A stretch of 64,000 nt of DNA from Proales similis (Eukaryota; Rotifera; Eurotatoria; Ploima; Proalidae), in assembly GCA_019059635.1 (NCBI GenBank), contig JAGVRJ010000009.1, positions 1,211,001 to 1,275,000 on the forward strand, written 5' to 3'. Each line of letters starts with the position of its first letter. Within the stretch, counting starts at the first letter, position 1. The notes under the pieces were generated by a model. That model was given only the letters and a program-made list of their open reading frames with translations. It was not told the DNA's origin and ran no database searches. A program made the position numbers and the translations under genes. Shown piece by piece: positions 31,263 through 44,300 of this stretch.

Positions 31263-32522
31263 AGCCTTTTTTCTACCTCTTTTTCAATAATTGACTTTAT
31301 AATCCTTGTGTCCTATACTCCTAAATTTTGTATTTAATAAAATCCAACTTGTGTTTCTTTCAATCCAATTCTTTCGCTCGTCTCTCTCTAACTGAGTCGA
31401 TCAGCCGTTTTAGAAAGAACTTGTGAGAGAAGTGTCTGAAGAATATTTTTGAGGATTTTATTAAAAGCCACGAATTGACATAGAAAATGAAAATTAAAAT
31501 AGATTCTGCTCTCAGTGTTGATGTGATTTTCAGGAGCGATGCAGAACTGATTGAAACGAATCGAGCGAGTAGAATTCAAGACTACCGAATCGAAACAAGT
31601 ATAGAAACTAATCTAAAACAATACATAAGTGAAATAAGCCAAGCCGATGACGCCTGACGTCCGAACCACGTGACGGACAAGAGCGCTGATTTGTGCGGAC
31701 AGAAAAGAAAATTGTGTCCACAGGAACAGCGACAGCTTCGGAACTGCTCCTTCGTCTCTGACATTTATTTTTCTTTGCCTCATTTAAAATCGCTTAAGAT
31801 TCGAACGCCTATCCGATCGATATGAGGCGCCTTGTCGATCGGCTCGTACGCATTGTCCACGAGCGAGCAACAAGGCGCGGGAGTTAGAACCGCAGGCGTG
31901 TGCTTGGCTTGATTTGAATATAAAGCTAGAGATACTGAAAATTCCAATAAACACAGATAGAGAACGAGAGAAGGGCTTGTGCAGCTATTGGTTGCATGTG
32001 AAAATTTGAGGTCTGAGCTACGCGGTTGAGGCTGAAATAAGTTTTAAACCGATTTGGTTCGTTGCTGTGCAGCTTTGTGGTCTATTTTGATGACGGTCAA
32101 TGCTGTGCCGTGCTGTGGAATTAGAAATTTGATTCTTCTTCGGTCATCCAAGAGCGGTGCCAGTTGGGGTTGGATATGGGCCTCCGCACATTGTGAATAT
32201 GTTGCCAACTGTAGAGCGAGAGTCGGCCGGAGAGAAAATGGGGCCAGTTTGTCCGAGTCTAGTTCGACGAGCACGTTTTATTCCTTGCCATTTAGTTACA
32301 CCAGCCGTTGAGTTGTTGATTAATAAAAACAGACAGAGAGCGAGAGAGAGGAAAAATGAACAGAATTGATGGACGCTCAATCAAACAGCTTGTCCACTCA
32401 GTCAATAAGTGTGTGTTGAAATAATTTTTGTATAAAGAGGCGTAGACTAGAGGCCTCCGATCAGCATGTATAAAAGAGAAGCGCGCGCGCGCATGTAAAT
32501 TTCGTGCATTCGACACGAGAGA
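31263..32522. other. RASSF-like 3' UTR and long Argonaute 3' UTR
   Basis: Convergent region of about 1.26 kb. A plus-strand AATAAA at 31337-31342 ends the RASSF-like gene. Minus-strand signals (TTTATT) at 32277-32282 and about 31457 are candidates for Argonaute, allowing a 3' UTR of 0.25 or about 1 kb. A short GC dinucleotide run lies at 32480-32494. No ORF here looks like a gene. Confidence 0.45.
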
Positions 32523-35500
32523 TCAAGCAAAGTACATGACTTGCGCAGCGTCAGGATGAACGAGTACGGCTCGAGTAAGATGGGACACGTTTCTCTCTGT
32601 TTGGCTATTGCCACCGCTGCTGCCGGCTGTGGTCGCCGCTCCGCTCATGTTTGAGTCGAGCACGTTTACAGGAGTGGTCGGACCGCCGCCGTTGGAGCTT
32701 TGTGCCGAGCCGTCGCCGCTGTCGTGATCTTTCTCAACCAAATGGTAGCGAGCTCTGAATGCGACCAGATGCGCATAGTAGGCCGGCGCCGGGATCGACA
32801 CGCTCCTCGTGCATCTGACGTAAGTGTGACACAGCTGGTAAGTAAGCGCCTGCAGTTCGTCTGCTGTGAAGTGATTGTCGTCCCAGAGGATGTGGTAGTG
32901 CGACGGACGACTGGTGCCTTGGATGCCGGCGTGACTGCAAAGATAGAAATCGAACTCGGTCGGATGGGTTATGCCGGTGTCGACCGTAGTGCCCGGCGGA
33001 ATATTGCCACTTCGACCGCACTGCTCTTTGCGATCCGAACAGAATAGGCGAGTGTGATGCCTCTTCTGAACCGCGATGAAGGTTATGCCCGGCTGGTAGC
33101 CGTGTTCAAGCTTCATGCAGGCTTCGCGAATCGCCATCAGTTCATAGGTGAGCACCTGCATGAACTGGCCTTCAGAGACTCCGTCTCGATAGAATATGAT
33201 GCGCATCGGCTTGAAGTGGGTCGATTTGTAAAATTGAATGAGTAACTCTTTGACCATGTTGGATAGTTCAGCGATTATTTCTTGCCGATGCATCTGCACG
33301 CGGACAGTAGCCGCATAGCGGCTCGGATGAGCGTCCATGGAGGCGACCACCGCGGCAATCGACGGCTTTGACTTGTCGCCCGCCGGAGGGTGAGTAACAT
33401 CTGCTCCGATGAATATGACCGGCTCGCGGAACACGCTGATAGGCCTCTGATTGGGCACGAGGATGTTGTTCACGCCGCCGAGTTTGACGTTGATTTTCAA
33501 GCAGAGGTTAGAGAGCGTCTGCGGAGATGTTTTGTTTACGTTCTTTGACTGCACACACTGTGTGGCCAAACCGATCAGGGTGTCGCCGACGCGTTTCACT
33601 TCGGCGTAGACGGGCGTTTTGCCGGGCAGTATGACCACAATCAGCTGGAGACCGTGGAAATTCTGCTTGAGGTAGCGGAACATGGGCTCGACCTGCTCGA
33701 CGCCCGACGCGTACTTGCAAAAGCAAGGCTGGCCCAGAATGGGCATGCCGGCGTCGCTGCTGATTCGCTGTAATTGCTGGGTGAAGTTGCGCAACGATTG
33801 TTCGGTGCACGTTCGCTGCTGAGCAAAACAGGCGATTGCCCAGATGCGAATTTCGATGCCTGTGTGAAACTGCTTGCCTCGCATGTCCCAAACACCCTGA
33901 TTGGGCATGACGACCACTTTGGTTCGACCGCCGTACTGAATTCGAGGCGCGGTCAGCACGCGGCCTTTTACTTCGGTCATTTGATTGCTGATGTGGATGC
34001 CAAAGTCGCGCACAAACTCGTCCTCGTCGAAACGATTGCGACTAACTAGATTGTTGATTTCCTTTTCGCGATCGGGCGCCGACCTCGCCGTCGCCTTGAT
34101 CATTGTCGACGTCTGCATGTCGGTTAGCTTCTTTATGCATCGCTGGCCGGCCACTATGTTGCACACTTCCAATGGCAGGTAGGTGTGCTTCTGCTCCTGG
34201 CCCACTTGCAAACACGGCAAGTGCGGGTATTCCAGCTTGATTTTGTGCTTTTCCAAAAAGTACTTTGCCACTGTGCATTCCACAGTCTGGCCGTTCTCCA
34301 GCTGAAGTGGAAACGTTTGCGTTTGCGCCGGTCGCCTGGTCACGTTGCAGACGCGATACTTTCGACGCATTGGCCCGCAGTGGGTTATCTCTACTTTGAG
34401 GCCTTTGATTTCTTTTGTGAATTTTACTCGTTGCGCGTCGTTCAGCGTCTTGCCGTGCTCTTGCATGCCGGGCGCCAGATCGAGCACCTCGCGCATGAAA
34501 TCGATCACTCGCTGAGACTTGTAGAATGCGGTCGCCGACACGTCAATGTTCAAGCTCATTTTCCACTGAGTGGGCCTCACGCTCTGGTGAAAGCCGAACC
34601 AGACCTCGCGGCCGCCGCCCAGCGGATTGTGCAAATCGCTCGGCGGCGAGAAGAACGACCGGCCGACCGGAGTGAAGCACAAGCTCGGCAAATGTCTCAT
34701 GATCACATCCAGTGCCTGGATGCTGTCGTATGGAACTTGCATGGTGCGTCCTTGCAGCGCGTCCTCAAGTGCAAACAGGCTCACCTTGGCCTCGAATCGG
34801 AGCGTCACTTTGAAAGTGCGATCTTTGCCCTCGCCGGGCAGAGTAACATCTACTTCTAGTCTATCGCCTTCCATCGCAGTCAAATACTCGCGCACATAGA
34901 GGTTCTTCTTGCCGTCGAAGACGGGCCGTTGACTGGCGAATATGTTCGGCTTGGCATTCACAAGCGTGTTGAGTATGTCTCTGTTTATGCGCTTGGGACA
35001 CTTGTCCGGCTGAATGTTTACCGAGTAGTGGTAAATGAAGCCCTTTGGTATTTCGATCGTAAAGTGGTTCGCTCTCAGTTTGATCGATTTTCCCTCACTG
35101 CCCAAGCCGGGCCGGGCTGGCGGCGAGAACTGAAGAGCGAGTGCCGCACTGGCCGCCGACGAGGTCAGATCAGACACGGGCAGGAGAGGGACAGGCTGAC
35201 TGGTGGCCATCAAACTGCCCGATGTCGATTGTGTTGATTGAAGCGAGTGCTGTTGAGTAAGAAGCTGTTGCTGTTGTTGCTGGAACAAGAGCTGCTGCTG
35301 TAGTTGAAGCTGCAGCTGAATCTGCTCGTCGGAGAGCATCAGTGACTGAGAGAACTGAGATGTGAGCGATGAAAGCGAAAACTGGGAGTCGATTGGCGAG
35401 CTAAAGCTGTTGTAGAGATTCATTCCGCCCAATGAGCTCTGCAGGTTAGACGACGAGCTAGACGGCAGCGATGATCCTATGGGCCCGAGCTGGGAGGTTG

Positions 35501-35609
35501 GCGAAGAAGACGAGACGACGTTCGCTCCATTTCCGTTCGATGTAAACGAATTCTGAGCCTGATGCGATGCTTGCTGATGAGGTATACCTGGCGGCATTGA
35601 CGGATGCAT
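32523..35609 (-). CDS. AGO: Argonaute (AGO clade), slicer-competent
   Basis: Core protein of RISC, loading miRNA/siRNA in the cytoplasm. Single exon, 1028 residues. An N-terminal low-complexity region (1-170) has Ser/Gly stretches and a Gln-rich run near 95-120. The ArgoN domain starts [18 protein letters not shown], and the PAZ region (about 385-500) includes [18 protein letters not shown] has [20 protein letters not shown]-like sequence and the PIWI domain runs to the end. Slicer residues are present: Asp in FIGADVTHP, Asp in [10 protein letters not shown], His in SHYHILWDD, with the Glu-finger region in RQEIIAELS. The C terminus ends in MYFA like animal AGO1/2. A Gly/Ser insertion of about 45 residues ([12 protein letters not shown] and on) sits just before the conserved C-terminal strand. 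It clearly belongs to the AGO, not the PIWI, clade. Confidence 0.96.
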   Translation of the reverse strand: MHPSMPPGIPHQQASHQAQNSFTSNGNGANVVSSSSPTSQLGPIGSSLPSSSSSNLQSSLGGMNLYNSFSSPIDSQFSLSSLTSQFSQSLMLSDEQIQLQLQLQQQLLFQQQQQQLLTQQHSLQSTQSTSGSLMATSQPVPLLPVSDLTSSAASAALALQFSPPARPGLGSEGKSIKLRANHFTIEIPKGFIYHYSVNIQPDKCPKRINRDILNTLVNAKPNIFASQRPVFDGKKNLYVREYLTAMEGDRLEVDVTLPGEGKDRTFKVTLRFEAKVSLFALEDALQGRTMQVPYDSIQALDVIMRHLPSLCFTPVGRSFFSPPSDLHNPLGGGREVWFGFHQSVRPTQWKMSLNIDVSATAFYKSQRVIDFMREVLDLAPGMQEHGKTLNDAQRVKFTKEIKGLKVEITHCGPMRRKYRVCNVTRRPAQTQTFPLQLENGQTVECTVAKYFLEKHKIKLEYPHLPCLQVGQEQKHTYLPLEVCNIVAGQRCIKKLTDMQTSTMIKATARSAPDREKEINNLVSRNRFDEDEFVRDFGIHISNQMTEVKGRVLTAPRIQYGGRTKVVVMPNQGVWDMRGKQFHTGIEIRIWAIACFAQQRTCTEQSLRNFTQQLQRISSDAGMPILGQPCFCKYASGVEQVEPMFRYLKQNFHGLQLIVVILPGKTPVYAEVKRVGDTLIGLATQCVQSKNVNKTSPQTLSNLCLKINVKLGGVNNILVPNQRPISVFREPVIFIGADVTHPPAGDKSKPSIAAVVASMDAHPSRYAATVRVQMHRQEIIAELSNMVKELLIQFYKSTHFKPMRIIFYRDGVSEGQFMQVLTYELMAIREACMKLEHGYQPGITFIAVQKRHHTRLFCSDRKEQCGRSGNIPPGTTVDTGITHPTEFDFYLCSHAGIQGTSRPSHYHILWDDNHFTADELQALTYQLCHTYVRCTRSVSIPAPAYYAHLVAFRARYHLVEKDHDSGDGSAQSSNGGGPTTPVNVLDSNMSGAATTAGSSGGNSQTERNVSHLTRAVLVHPDAAQVMYFA

Positions 35610-36417
35610 TCTTGCTCTTTACGGGCGATCGCAGCTTGTCCAATTCAACGTTTTTCGTCCGCCTCTGTTCGATTCTATTTGAATCAGTTAGAATTTTATT
35701 TTCTCTCTGGTTCGCAATTGTCTCTTTGTCATACGTGAACACTCACACATTCACACACACTCACACACACACACGCAAGAATCTACACACATACGCACTC
35801 ATAAAGGCAGGCAGCTATGCGATCAGACTAACGTTCGTTTCGCTCTGAGTTGAGACGAATATAATAAAATTCGGCGTTCGGCGCTTGGCCCTCCCCATTA
35901 TGGCATGCCTCTCTTCTTGTTTGACTCTGCATTAGCATTTTTTATTCAGCTCGCTTCGATCAACCCCGAAGAGTTCACGTTCGTTTATCATAATGGATTC
36001 GCATAAGGCTGCTTTATGCCCGAATAGCATTAGGCCTCCTGGGCTAAGCCCAGCCATTCCCCTCGAATTGATTTTTTTCTCGCTCTCTCTCTCTATCTTG
36101 TTGCCGCTGCTTGTTCCCTTCATAAGATTAGCATAATCGCCAGCAGCTCTTTTTCTCCTCGCGCCCATTTGACCGCCTACCGATGGCGATCGACCGAAAG
36201 CGGGTCAACGCCCGCGTGCGCCGGCCACACCTGAGCATATTTGCCTCTCAATTATATCTCGGCTACCGAACACGTGCTTTGTGCCTCGTTTTGGGTGTGA
36301 CCCAATGTGCGCCTAGCTCAACTCACTGATCCAAATCGCGGACACTGGGCCAGACGGCCAATTTATTCAAAAAAAAGCATGCCGAAATGATCGAGCCAAA
36401 TAGCATTCCAGTTCTGC
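35610..36417. other. Argonaute upstream region and SRPRB 3' UTR
   Basis: About 800 bp between two minus-strand genes. It contains the CA microsatellite, a short CT run near 36080-36095 and the SRPRB poly(A) signal (TTTATT at 36362-36367). No gene supported. Confidence 0.5.
35738..35775. repeat. CA microsatellite upstream of Argonaute
   Basis: Imperfect (CA)n run about 130 bp upstream of the Argonaute start codon, within its 5' UTR or promoter. Confidence 0.7.
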
Positions 36418-37515
36418 TCAGGCGCGTCGAATGAGCCAATCGCTGACTGGCTTGAGACCTTGCTGGCTGTTGGCGCAGGCCTCGCACCATTCAACATTAA
36501 AGTGCTTTAGGTTGGCGAAATCGAACGCTGCCTCTCTTTGCTTTAAGATGTCCCTCGCGTCGCTTTGCTTGCCCTTTTCGTCGGTGCTCTTGAGCGCCGA
36601 GGCAGATATTTTAAAGAGCAGCTCACTTAAATTGGATTACTCTGAAATCAGTGGTCTGGAACCAGAAGAAAGGCGGCTGTTCTGCTTACATTTCCTTTTC
36701 CAAAGCCGATTTGATGTATGCTTCGCCTTTGGCCAGCTCGTTGTCCTGCTTGTTGCAGACAATAAGCATTTGAGTGCGTCCTCGTCGGAACGCTTGGTCT
36801 GTGAGCACTTGGAACAGGAACCTTGTTGGCAATCGGCCACCTGAATGGATATAGATAGAAAGGAAACGCATGAACGAGCTGCTCACTGTGAGACGTCTTT
36901 TGCCTCTTTGGCGAACGTGTTGCTATCTACAACGAACAAGACCGCTCTGAAATAGAAAACTTGCAAATGCCGATGTGAACAGATTCATTGAAATGCGGCC
37001 TGCTTACTTGGCGCTGTTTTTGAACAGGTCAAAGAACTTGGTTCGGATCTTGTCTTGGCCGGGCACATCGAGCAGATTGACTTGTTTCTTTGACTAGTTT
37101 CGGTTCTAGTTGGCAATTATTTCGCTTGATCACAAGAGCTTTCAGTGCCTACCAGAGTGGCCTGAGAAGAGTTGTGCGAAATTGAAATTTGCGTGAGAAT
37201 TTGACGTCCGTAGACAAGCTTTGTGGAGGGAGGAGGCTGATTCAAATGCGATTCGACTGGCTGCGGGCTAAAGCTTACTTGGCAGAATAAAGACGTCTTG
37301 CCAGAGCCGCTCAGGCCGAGCAAGAGGAAATTGTCGCGCTTGGTGCCGGAGCGTTTGAGAAAGAAGAAAACTCCTTGTGATGAACGAGTTGAGTGGTCTG
37401 ATCGGGCCCGCAGACAGTTGGCTGATTGCCTACCTAAAGTGACCAAAACGACGAGAAGGGCCACGTAAACGGACAGATTGTCCTCGATTGAGTTTTGCAG
37501 TTGCTTCAAGTCCAT
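36418..37515 (-). CDS. SRPRB: Signal recognition particle receptor subunit beta
   Basis: ER-membrane small GTPase that anchors SRP receptor alpha and regulates ribosome-nascent-chain targeting. About six exons. The N terminus MDLKQLQNSIEDNLSVYVALLVVLVTLG holds the membrane anchor. G1 is LLGLSGSGKTSLFCQ, then KKQVNLLDVPGQDKIRTKFFD (G3), AVLFVVDSNTFAKEAKDVSQ and, after an intron, FLFQVLTDQAF, with LIVCNKQDNELAKGEAYI (G4 NKQD). The final exon enters at an acceptor that yields LEKEI-ELLFKISASALKSTDEKGK, then FANLKHFNVEW, and ends DWLIRRA, parallel to the human protein's last 60 residues. I picked the AAG acceptors at the last two junctions because the nearer AGs lead to stops. Total about 255 residues, as expected. 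Confidence 0.9.
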
Positions 37516-37698
37516 TATTTATCTTTGCTTCATTCTACATTCAACACATCATCAACGTGAAGAGCGATTGCAAATGTTAACAAACCTCAGCAATGCAGAG
37601 CGCCACTGAGCAGAGAGAAATATGTAATTTGCATTTGCGAACGCAACTGGCAAATTCTTTCCAGCCACAATTCTTCAAACAAGTGACAACAGCAGCAG

Positions 37699-40600
37699 AT
37701 GATGCGCGATCCAGGCCGGAGAGATCGGCGTGACTCGGAAGTAAGTGTTTTGGCGAGCTGCTCTCTCTCATTGACGTCTGACTAAGCTCTTGTGCTGCTG
37801 CGGCTGTAGACATCCGAGACGCCCGACTTTGCGTTCACATACACTGACACTGACAATCTGAGCGCCGAGATTGCCGAGTGGTACACTTACTCAGAGGAGC
37901 CCGAGTTTGTTTGGAATAAGAACGCGTTCAGATCCACGTTCACTGTTCATTGTAATTGTGACCAGTCATTTGTTCTATTCGCTCGCAGCTCAAGTTCCTC
38001 TTTGCATAAAAGTTCCGAATCGAAAATGGACCGATCTAAGCCGCGAAGAGAAGCGAAACCATGTGAGGAGGCTGCTCGAGCAGACCGAATCGGGCGAGCA
38101 AGAGGAGCGCAGCCGAATAAATCGCTCCATTCTCTATCTTGTTCAGGGCGTGTTTGCCGAATGTCTGGACGTCACAGATTATTACCATCGGGCGTTTGAA
38201 AACGTCGCTCTCCTGCTCGAGTCGGACGCCTTCAACATGTTCAGTGACATGCTCGTATTTGAAGTAAAGTAAGTAAATTGGGCACCAATTTGTCTCAAAG
38301 TCGATTAAGAGCGCGATTTTGAAATAAGCAACTTGGAAATAAACAGCCAAGAAAAGAACAAATACGCGCCGTGCATATCGGACAACGCCGAGCTCAGAGT
38401 GATCCTCAGCGTCCTCTACACCATGGTCGAGCTGGTGCGAATGTACGCCCAAGAGCAAGAAGCCGGTCGCATCCGCTCAATCGACCGTGCCTATTTCGAT
38501 CCATTGTATGCCAAGTTGAACGCCACTCTCAAACAACAGCTGAGTATGCCTCTTTGGCTTACGCTTGCCTCACACTTTTGCTCACAATCTCTTTGAATAG
38601 GCGAGCCCATGGAAAAAACTGATTCACTTCTGATTGTCTATTTATTCGAGCTGGTCAACAAATTCTGCAATCAGAGTTTCATGATTCTACCGATCAAGAA
38701 AATCGTCCTTCTGATCTGGAAGCTTCAGCTGGTGGGTCCTTTGACTTGAATCGATCGCTTAATCGGTTGACCACCTTCCAAAAATGAAGCTTATGCTTGG
38801 TGGCCTCGACCAAGCTTTCGCTAACAAGAACAAGCAGCGCAAGCGCTTGAATCTGCCGGAAATAGTCGAAAATCCGTTTGAGATTCTCAAAAATATGTCA
38901 CCAGCCACGCCACCTCCTAATCCTATTGATTTGGCCGGCGAAATTCAACTGTCCAATCCGAGTGCGGCTTACAAACGCAAAAAGGTTATTCATCTCTATT
39001 TGTCTCTTTATGGTCGTAATTCGTTTTAATTGTGGTCTATTGAATGCCTTCGTCGTTGTTGTTGTTGTTGTTGCTAAAATTAGAATCAGCAGGAATCGGT
39101 ATTGTTCACTTGATAGTTTCCTCTGTCCGAATGTGATTTAACTTTAAAATTTGAAACAGACTGCGCTGACCAAGCAGACAAAAGGCGTCGAAGGCGAAGA
39201 GCCTCTGTTTGAGAACGAGAACTCGGAAAAGCTGGAGTCAGAGATGACAGAAGAGACCAAGAGTGACGAAGGCTTTGAAGAAGCTGTTCAGGAGATTACC
39301 GACGCGCTTGTGCTCAAAAGCGAAGAGGAAGAAGAAGAAGAAGGAGAATACAGCAACGACGATCCATTCGTTGACCAAGTTGAAGGAGAGAGCAGTGAAA
39401 AGGTTGAACGTTCGTCGAGTCCTTCAAGGTCGCCGACAGATGTCGTGGACGCGGCGTCCCAGGAGCGAATAAATTTGATGAATGCGGCCAACGAGGCCAA
39501 CTTGATTCGCTTGAGTCTACAAGCCAACAACAAGAGGCTACCGTGGCAGTCCAAGGTCAGGTACGAAGAGCTGCACAGTTTTGTTGAAAGTGCCCGCAAG
39601 AAGTTTCTGGGCTACGGAGAGCTCGGCCGAGATATCGACACTCTGATCGGCTTGCCCAGGCCCATACACGAAAGTGTTCGCATCCTTAAACAGCATCTGT
39701 ACGTTTCGCTGGGCGAAGAGCAGCTCAGAATCGAGGATGAAATTCAAAAGTATCCGTTCACTCGGAAAGCTCTGCTTGAGAACATTGAGAACACGCCGGC
39801 CGAGCTGCTCTATTCCAATCTGCTTGCCAATCTGCCGCAATATCTGGTGAGAACCGAACCGTCCTTCTTCTTCTCTTCAGATTCTAATCGATTTGTGGTC
39901 TCAGATTTGCTTGTTGAAAATTGTTCTCACCTCTCTGCCCCAGAGTCGTCCAAAAGCTGACTCGCTTCAGATCATGTCCGATCTGTTTCCGGAGGATTTG
40001 GCCGGCTCACACTTTCAGACAATCAAACTCGGCATTGACACAAATCGACACAAAGTAAGTGGCCCTATTTGAGTCAAATTACCTAAAGCTTGACTTGGCT
40101 AATCGGCGCCAATCAAGGAAATTCTCATCAAGGCCATATCGGCTATTTTGCTGCTGATGCTCAAGCATTTCAAAGTGAACCATGTCTATCAGTTCGAATT
40201 TGTCACTCAGCACCTGCTGTTTGCCAACTGCATCCCGCTCATATTGAAAATGTTCAACTTTAACATAAGCGGGTTCATCCAGTCGAAGAACAAGTGAGCT
40301 GCGAATTTGCAGGTGCCTGCGTCGAGCAGTTCTAACGTCGATTCGAAACTTAGCTATTCACAGCTCGATTTTCCGCACTGTGTGATCGGAATACAGCCGG
40401 AAATCGACGCTGAAATGCTTGAGAACGGCGACGCGGAGCCCTATCGCTGGCGCAATCTCTTCTCATGCATCAACATGCTGCGCATCTTGAACAAAATAGT
40501 CAAATACAAACGCTCGAGAACAATGATGTTTGTTTTGTTCAAGTCGGCGCCAGTTTTGAAGAAGATACTGCGAGTGCGCCAGGCCATGCTGCAGTACTAC

Positions 40601-41020
40601 GCACTAAAGCTGTTGAAGATGCAAGCCCGACACCTGGGTCGACAGTGGCGACGTTCCAACATCAGCACGGTGTCGGCAATTTATCAAAAAGTCAGACACA
40701 GACTGAACGATGACTGGGCGTTTGGCAACGAACAAGAGTCACAGACCTGGGACTTTCAGTCGGACGAGTGTGCTCTCAAAGCTCGCATTGAACGTTTCAA
40801 CCAGCTGCGATACAAGCGAGAAGAGAGTGCGGAATACGCCGAGTTCGAGCCGGCCTGCACAAACCTCTATTCGGTCATAAATCAAAGCCAGGTGGACATA
40901 CCGACCGACTTTGAAGAGAATTACGAAAGCTGGCTAGAACAAGAGGTATTCTCATCGGCTCAGTCCATCGACTGGGACCTCCTACTCAATCAGTCGAATG
41001 GTGCCAAAATCCTCTACTAA
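37699..41020 (+). CDS. STRIP1: Striatin-interacting protein (STRIP1/2), STRIPAK scaffold
   Basis: Core scaffold of the STRIPAK PP2A-kinase complex, acting in cytoskeleton, Hippo and endosome control. About nine exons. Exon 1 (37699-37740, MMRDPGRRDRRDSE) joins SETPDFAFTYTDTDNLSAEIAEWY, the conserved family N terminus. Further conserved blocks are LEQTESGEQEE..NRSILYLVQGVFAEC, LPWQSKVRYEELHSFVESARKKFLGY, GLPRPIHESVRILKQHLYVSL, LLMLKHFKVNHVYQFEF, FANCIPLILKMFN, WRNLFSCINMLRILNKIVKYKRSRT and LGRQWRRSNISTVSAIYQKVRHRLNDDWA. The end has WLEQEVFS. An acidic low-complexity stretch (Glu-rich, about 39310-39420) sits in the N1221-like linker. Length is about 800 residues, like the family. Vertebrates have two paralogues and most invertebrates one, so STRIP1 versus STRIP2 is not meaningful here. 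Confidence 0.94.
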
Positions 41021-41354
41021 AGCCGAAGGTCAGTTTTGATGTAAAAATGAATTAAATTAAAAAACTAAAAGCAAACAAAATCATGTGGCACGTAAAGTGA
41101 AGCTTTATTCCCCTCCTTTTCTCATTTTCTATTTTGGACTTTATTTATTTTTGAAAATAGTTTTATATACGCTACACATGGGGAACACTTGCCTCTCATT
41201 CTCGCGTCAGAATAGAAAAGCGGGCGCGAGTTTTTATTAAAAGCATGAAAAAGTGAATAAAAAAAAATAAATGAATCAATAAATAATCCGAGTTGAATGT
41301 TTGAGTTGAAGCGCAAGTTTATCTTAAACAAGTCACAGTTCTGATTGACTCGGT
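41021..41354. other. Convergent 3' region of STRIP and VPS8
   Basis: About 330 bp, A/T-rich. Minus-strand poly(A) signals for VPS8 are at about 41232 (TTTATT) and 41138. No gene supported. Confidence 0.5.
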
Positions 41355-44300
41355 TTAGATAAGCTTCATGATATTGGCCGGGGCGAGTTCAAGTCGACGC
41401 TGTTTAGAACTGGCCTGGTCCGAATATGCCTCGTTGATTCGATACTTTCTGGTTCGCAGCCGCCTCAAGGCTTCTATTTGTCTAATGTCCAAGCTCGAGC
41501 TGGACTCTTGTTGACGCTGTTGTTCCGGATTGTCGTCTGGCAAACTCTGCACTGACACGGTGTCGTCAAAGTCGTTCAGATTTAATCCACTCAGACTGAG
41601 CTCGTCGCCTTCGGTCTCGGCTCGGTCGAACTTTTTGCGCTTCAGCAGCTTGGCTTGTCTCGCTCTGGACGGCTTCTTGTCTCGTTTGTGCTCAATCGGA
41701 GAAGCGCATTCACAGATCGGACAGTGCTGACTCTGACTAGGCAGACATCCGGTGTGAAATGAATGGCCACAGTGAAACACTCTGATCGCTTCGTTAGCCG
41801 ATCGGATCACGTCTAGCTCTTGAATGCAGCTCTGACAGTTCACGCTCAGTGTGGCGAACGGTCGCGAACGAGCCTTTTTAAACAACAGCATCCTGTGATA
41901 GACGTCTTTTGAGACCAAGCTGCTGGTTTTTATCAGCAGTATCTCCTCATAGCTGCACACCTCCATCATTTTCAACATGAGCTCTTTGATGTCTCCGTAA
42001 TTGGAAGCGCCGAACGCCGGATCGCACACAATTTTCTCAATTATTGTGGTCAAGCTCAAATAGCCGACCATGCTGTTGACTACCTGAGAGCCGAGCTGTT
42101 TGAAGTAGTCTCGCGTCTCATTTAGTCGCGCATCGAGTGACTGCGTCAGCTGGTCAGTCATGAGGGCCTTCACCGACGGATCTATTTGAAGACTTCGCAC
42201 TGGCTTGATCACTTCGTCGAACAGAGCAAACCAAATTTTTTGCTTTATCGGCTCGGAGACGCGCTGCGAAAAGCTCTGACAGTTGCGCACAATGTTCAAC
42301 AGAGACGCTTCAATGCTTTTTTTCAACAGTTTCAACTCGTCTTCGGCTATGTTCTCCAGAGTTTGCTGCAGCTCTTTTATGAGTGTCCGCAAATCGGACA
42401 AGTAAATTTCAAACGCTTGCTCGTACTGGCCAGATCTTTCGAGTAGAAAGGCCGCTCCGTCCCAGACTTGGCGCTCACGGCATATGGCCAAACATCGGTC
42501 TGGATTGTAAGTGTAGTCGCTAAGCACTGTCCTCAAGTAGAAAAGCACGCGGTCCGGCTCAAAGCGGCAGATTAGATCGACAAATAGCTCGCAGTACTCG
42601 GCGCTGAATTGCGATATGTAATTTATGTATTTCTGGTCGGTCTTGAGCAGCTCGGCCAAGTCGAACAGACCTTTGACGAATTTGTAGAGGAGCTCGTCCT
42701 CTTTGATGTCGAGCAGGAGCGATGAGTCCGGTGAGCCGTCGCCTGACGTGTCCTCATCATCGAATATGAACTTTTGCTTGTATGCTTCGTAGCTCAGCTT
42801 GCCGGGCGATTTCTCAAAGTCGCTGATGGTTTTTATCAAATAGCGCAAGTCAAGATTCATTTCGATCCACAGCAAATGAATGGTCTCGGTCGGATTGATG
42901 AGCAATAGCTGTCTCAGCGTCTGCGCATTCAACAGCTTGTCCTGCAGTTTTTTCAGTTGAACTTCTCTACTCTCTACTCCGATGGTGCCGCGTCTCTTGC
43001 TCTCCACGTTCAAATTCTGCACAAAAGTAAACGAGCGATACTTGTCCGCGCCTTTCGAAGTGAGCTCATTCGACTCGTACAAGACCTTGAGTATGTCTCT
43101 TACAACGTCGAACACTTGCTTTTGCCGCTCGAGCGCATTGTCAACGCCCAGATAGCAGTCGATTATTTCGTAGTATTCGCCTCTCAGCTCATAGAGGATC
43201 TCACAGACTCGGTAGAAGCGCGCTTTGAGCGCCAAGTCAAGCATTCGGTCCAAATCGATGCGGTAAAAGAGTTGAGTGGAGAAGGCGTTTGTGAGAGCAA
43301 GCAACGACTGCTCCCTCTCTTCTGAGCGATCGAGCTCTTCTCTGCTGCACAGATATTCGATCATTTGGGTGAATATTTCATCGTCAATGCGGATGTTGTT
43401 GCCCTTGTTGGCGATTTGCCGAGCCAAAAATGTGAACAGATCGCCAAGCGCCTTGGGCGCAATCGACATGTTCGACTCGTTTAGGCCTATTCGAACCAGA
43501 ATGTCGACCAGCTGTTGCTTCTTGTCTAGGCCGACCACAGCCTCGAAGCTGGGCTCGTTGAATGTCATCGAAATGACGTTGAAGAAGTCGGCCGCGTCGA
43601 AATTGAGAAATATTCGAATTATCGGATACGAATAGTCGGCCAGACTTGGCGCGTTGTTTTCTATTCGCTCGTTTCTCTCCGCAATCACGAAATCGAATGT
43701 GCTGCGGCGCACTCGGTCGCTCAGCTGGTCGTCGTCTATTTTGCCGTATGGATAGGACTGGCCAGAAAAGCAGCAGTGCATGTAAAGCAGCAGCTTATTG
43801 CCGTAGACGGTTAGACTTGGCTCTTGGTTGACTGCTTCTCGCGCCATTTCATAGTTCAAAAACCGCACCGGCTGCATCATTTCTAAAATCACCTCGAACG
43901 GACTCAAGTAATCGTCGAACGCCACATTATTCAAGTGAATGTAAGCGTCAAGCAGTTTTTCTCTCTTGCACAGCTGGAGCACGTTGTGCAGGTCAATTTT
44001 GGCCACATCTATGTGAAGTAGACACTGCTCGAGTCGATCGAACAGCGCTCGGTCGGGTGCGGAATAAAAGTCGATGAACTTTTTGACCATCGACGGCGGA
44101 ATGTGTTTCAGTTCGTCTCTGAGAATGGGCTCCTCGAGCGCCTGGAGGAATAAGCCCTCAGCTTGCTGGCTGAAACAGAACTGATCGAACAGCTGCTCGT
44201 AAAGAAGACTTTCTCGGCCAATGTCGAGGCAAACTTGAACGCACTTGGCACTGCAAGCTTTCAAGATGCTTGCCGAAGGCGCCGCTTGCCCAGAGGAAAC

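Noticed and set aside
34185-34859. 224-codon plus-strand ORF
   Set aside because: It is the antisense shadow of the Argonaute coding exon, caused by codon bias in that gene.
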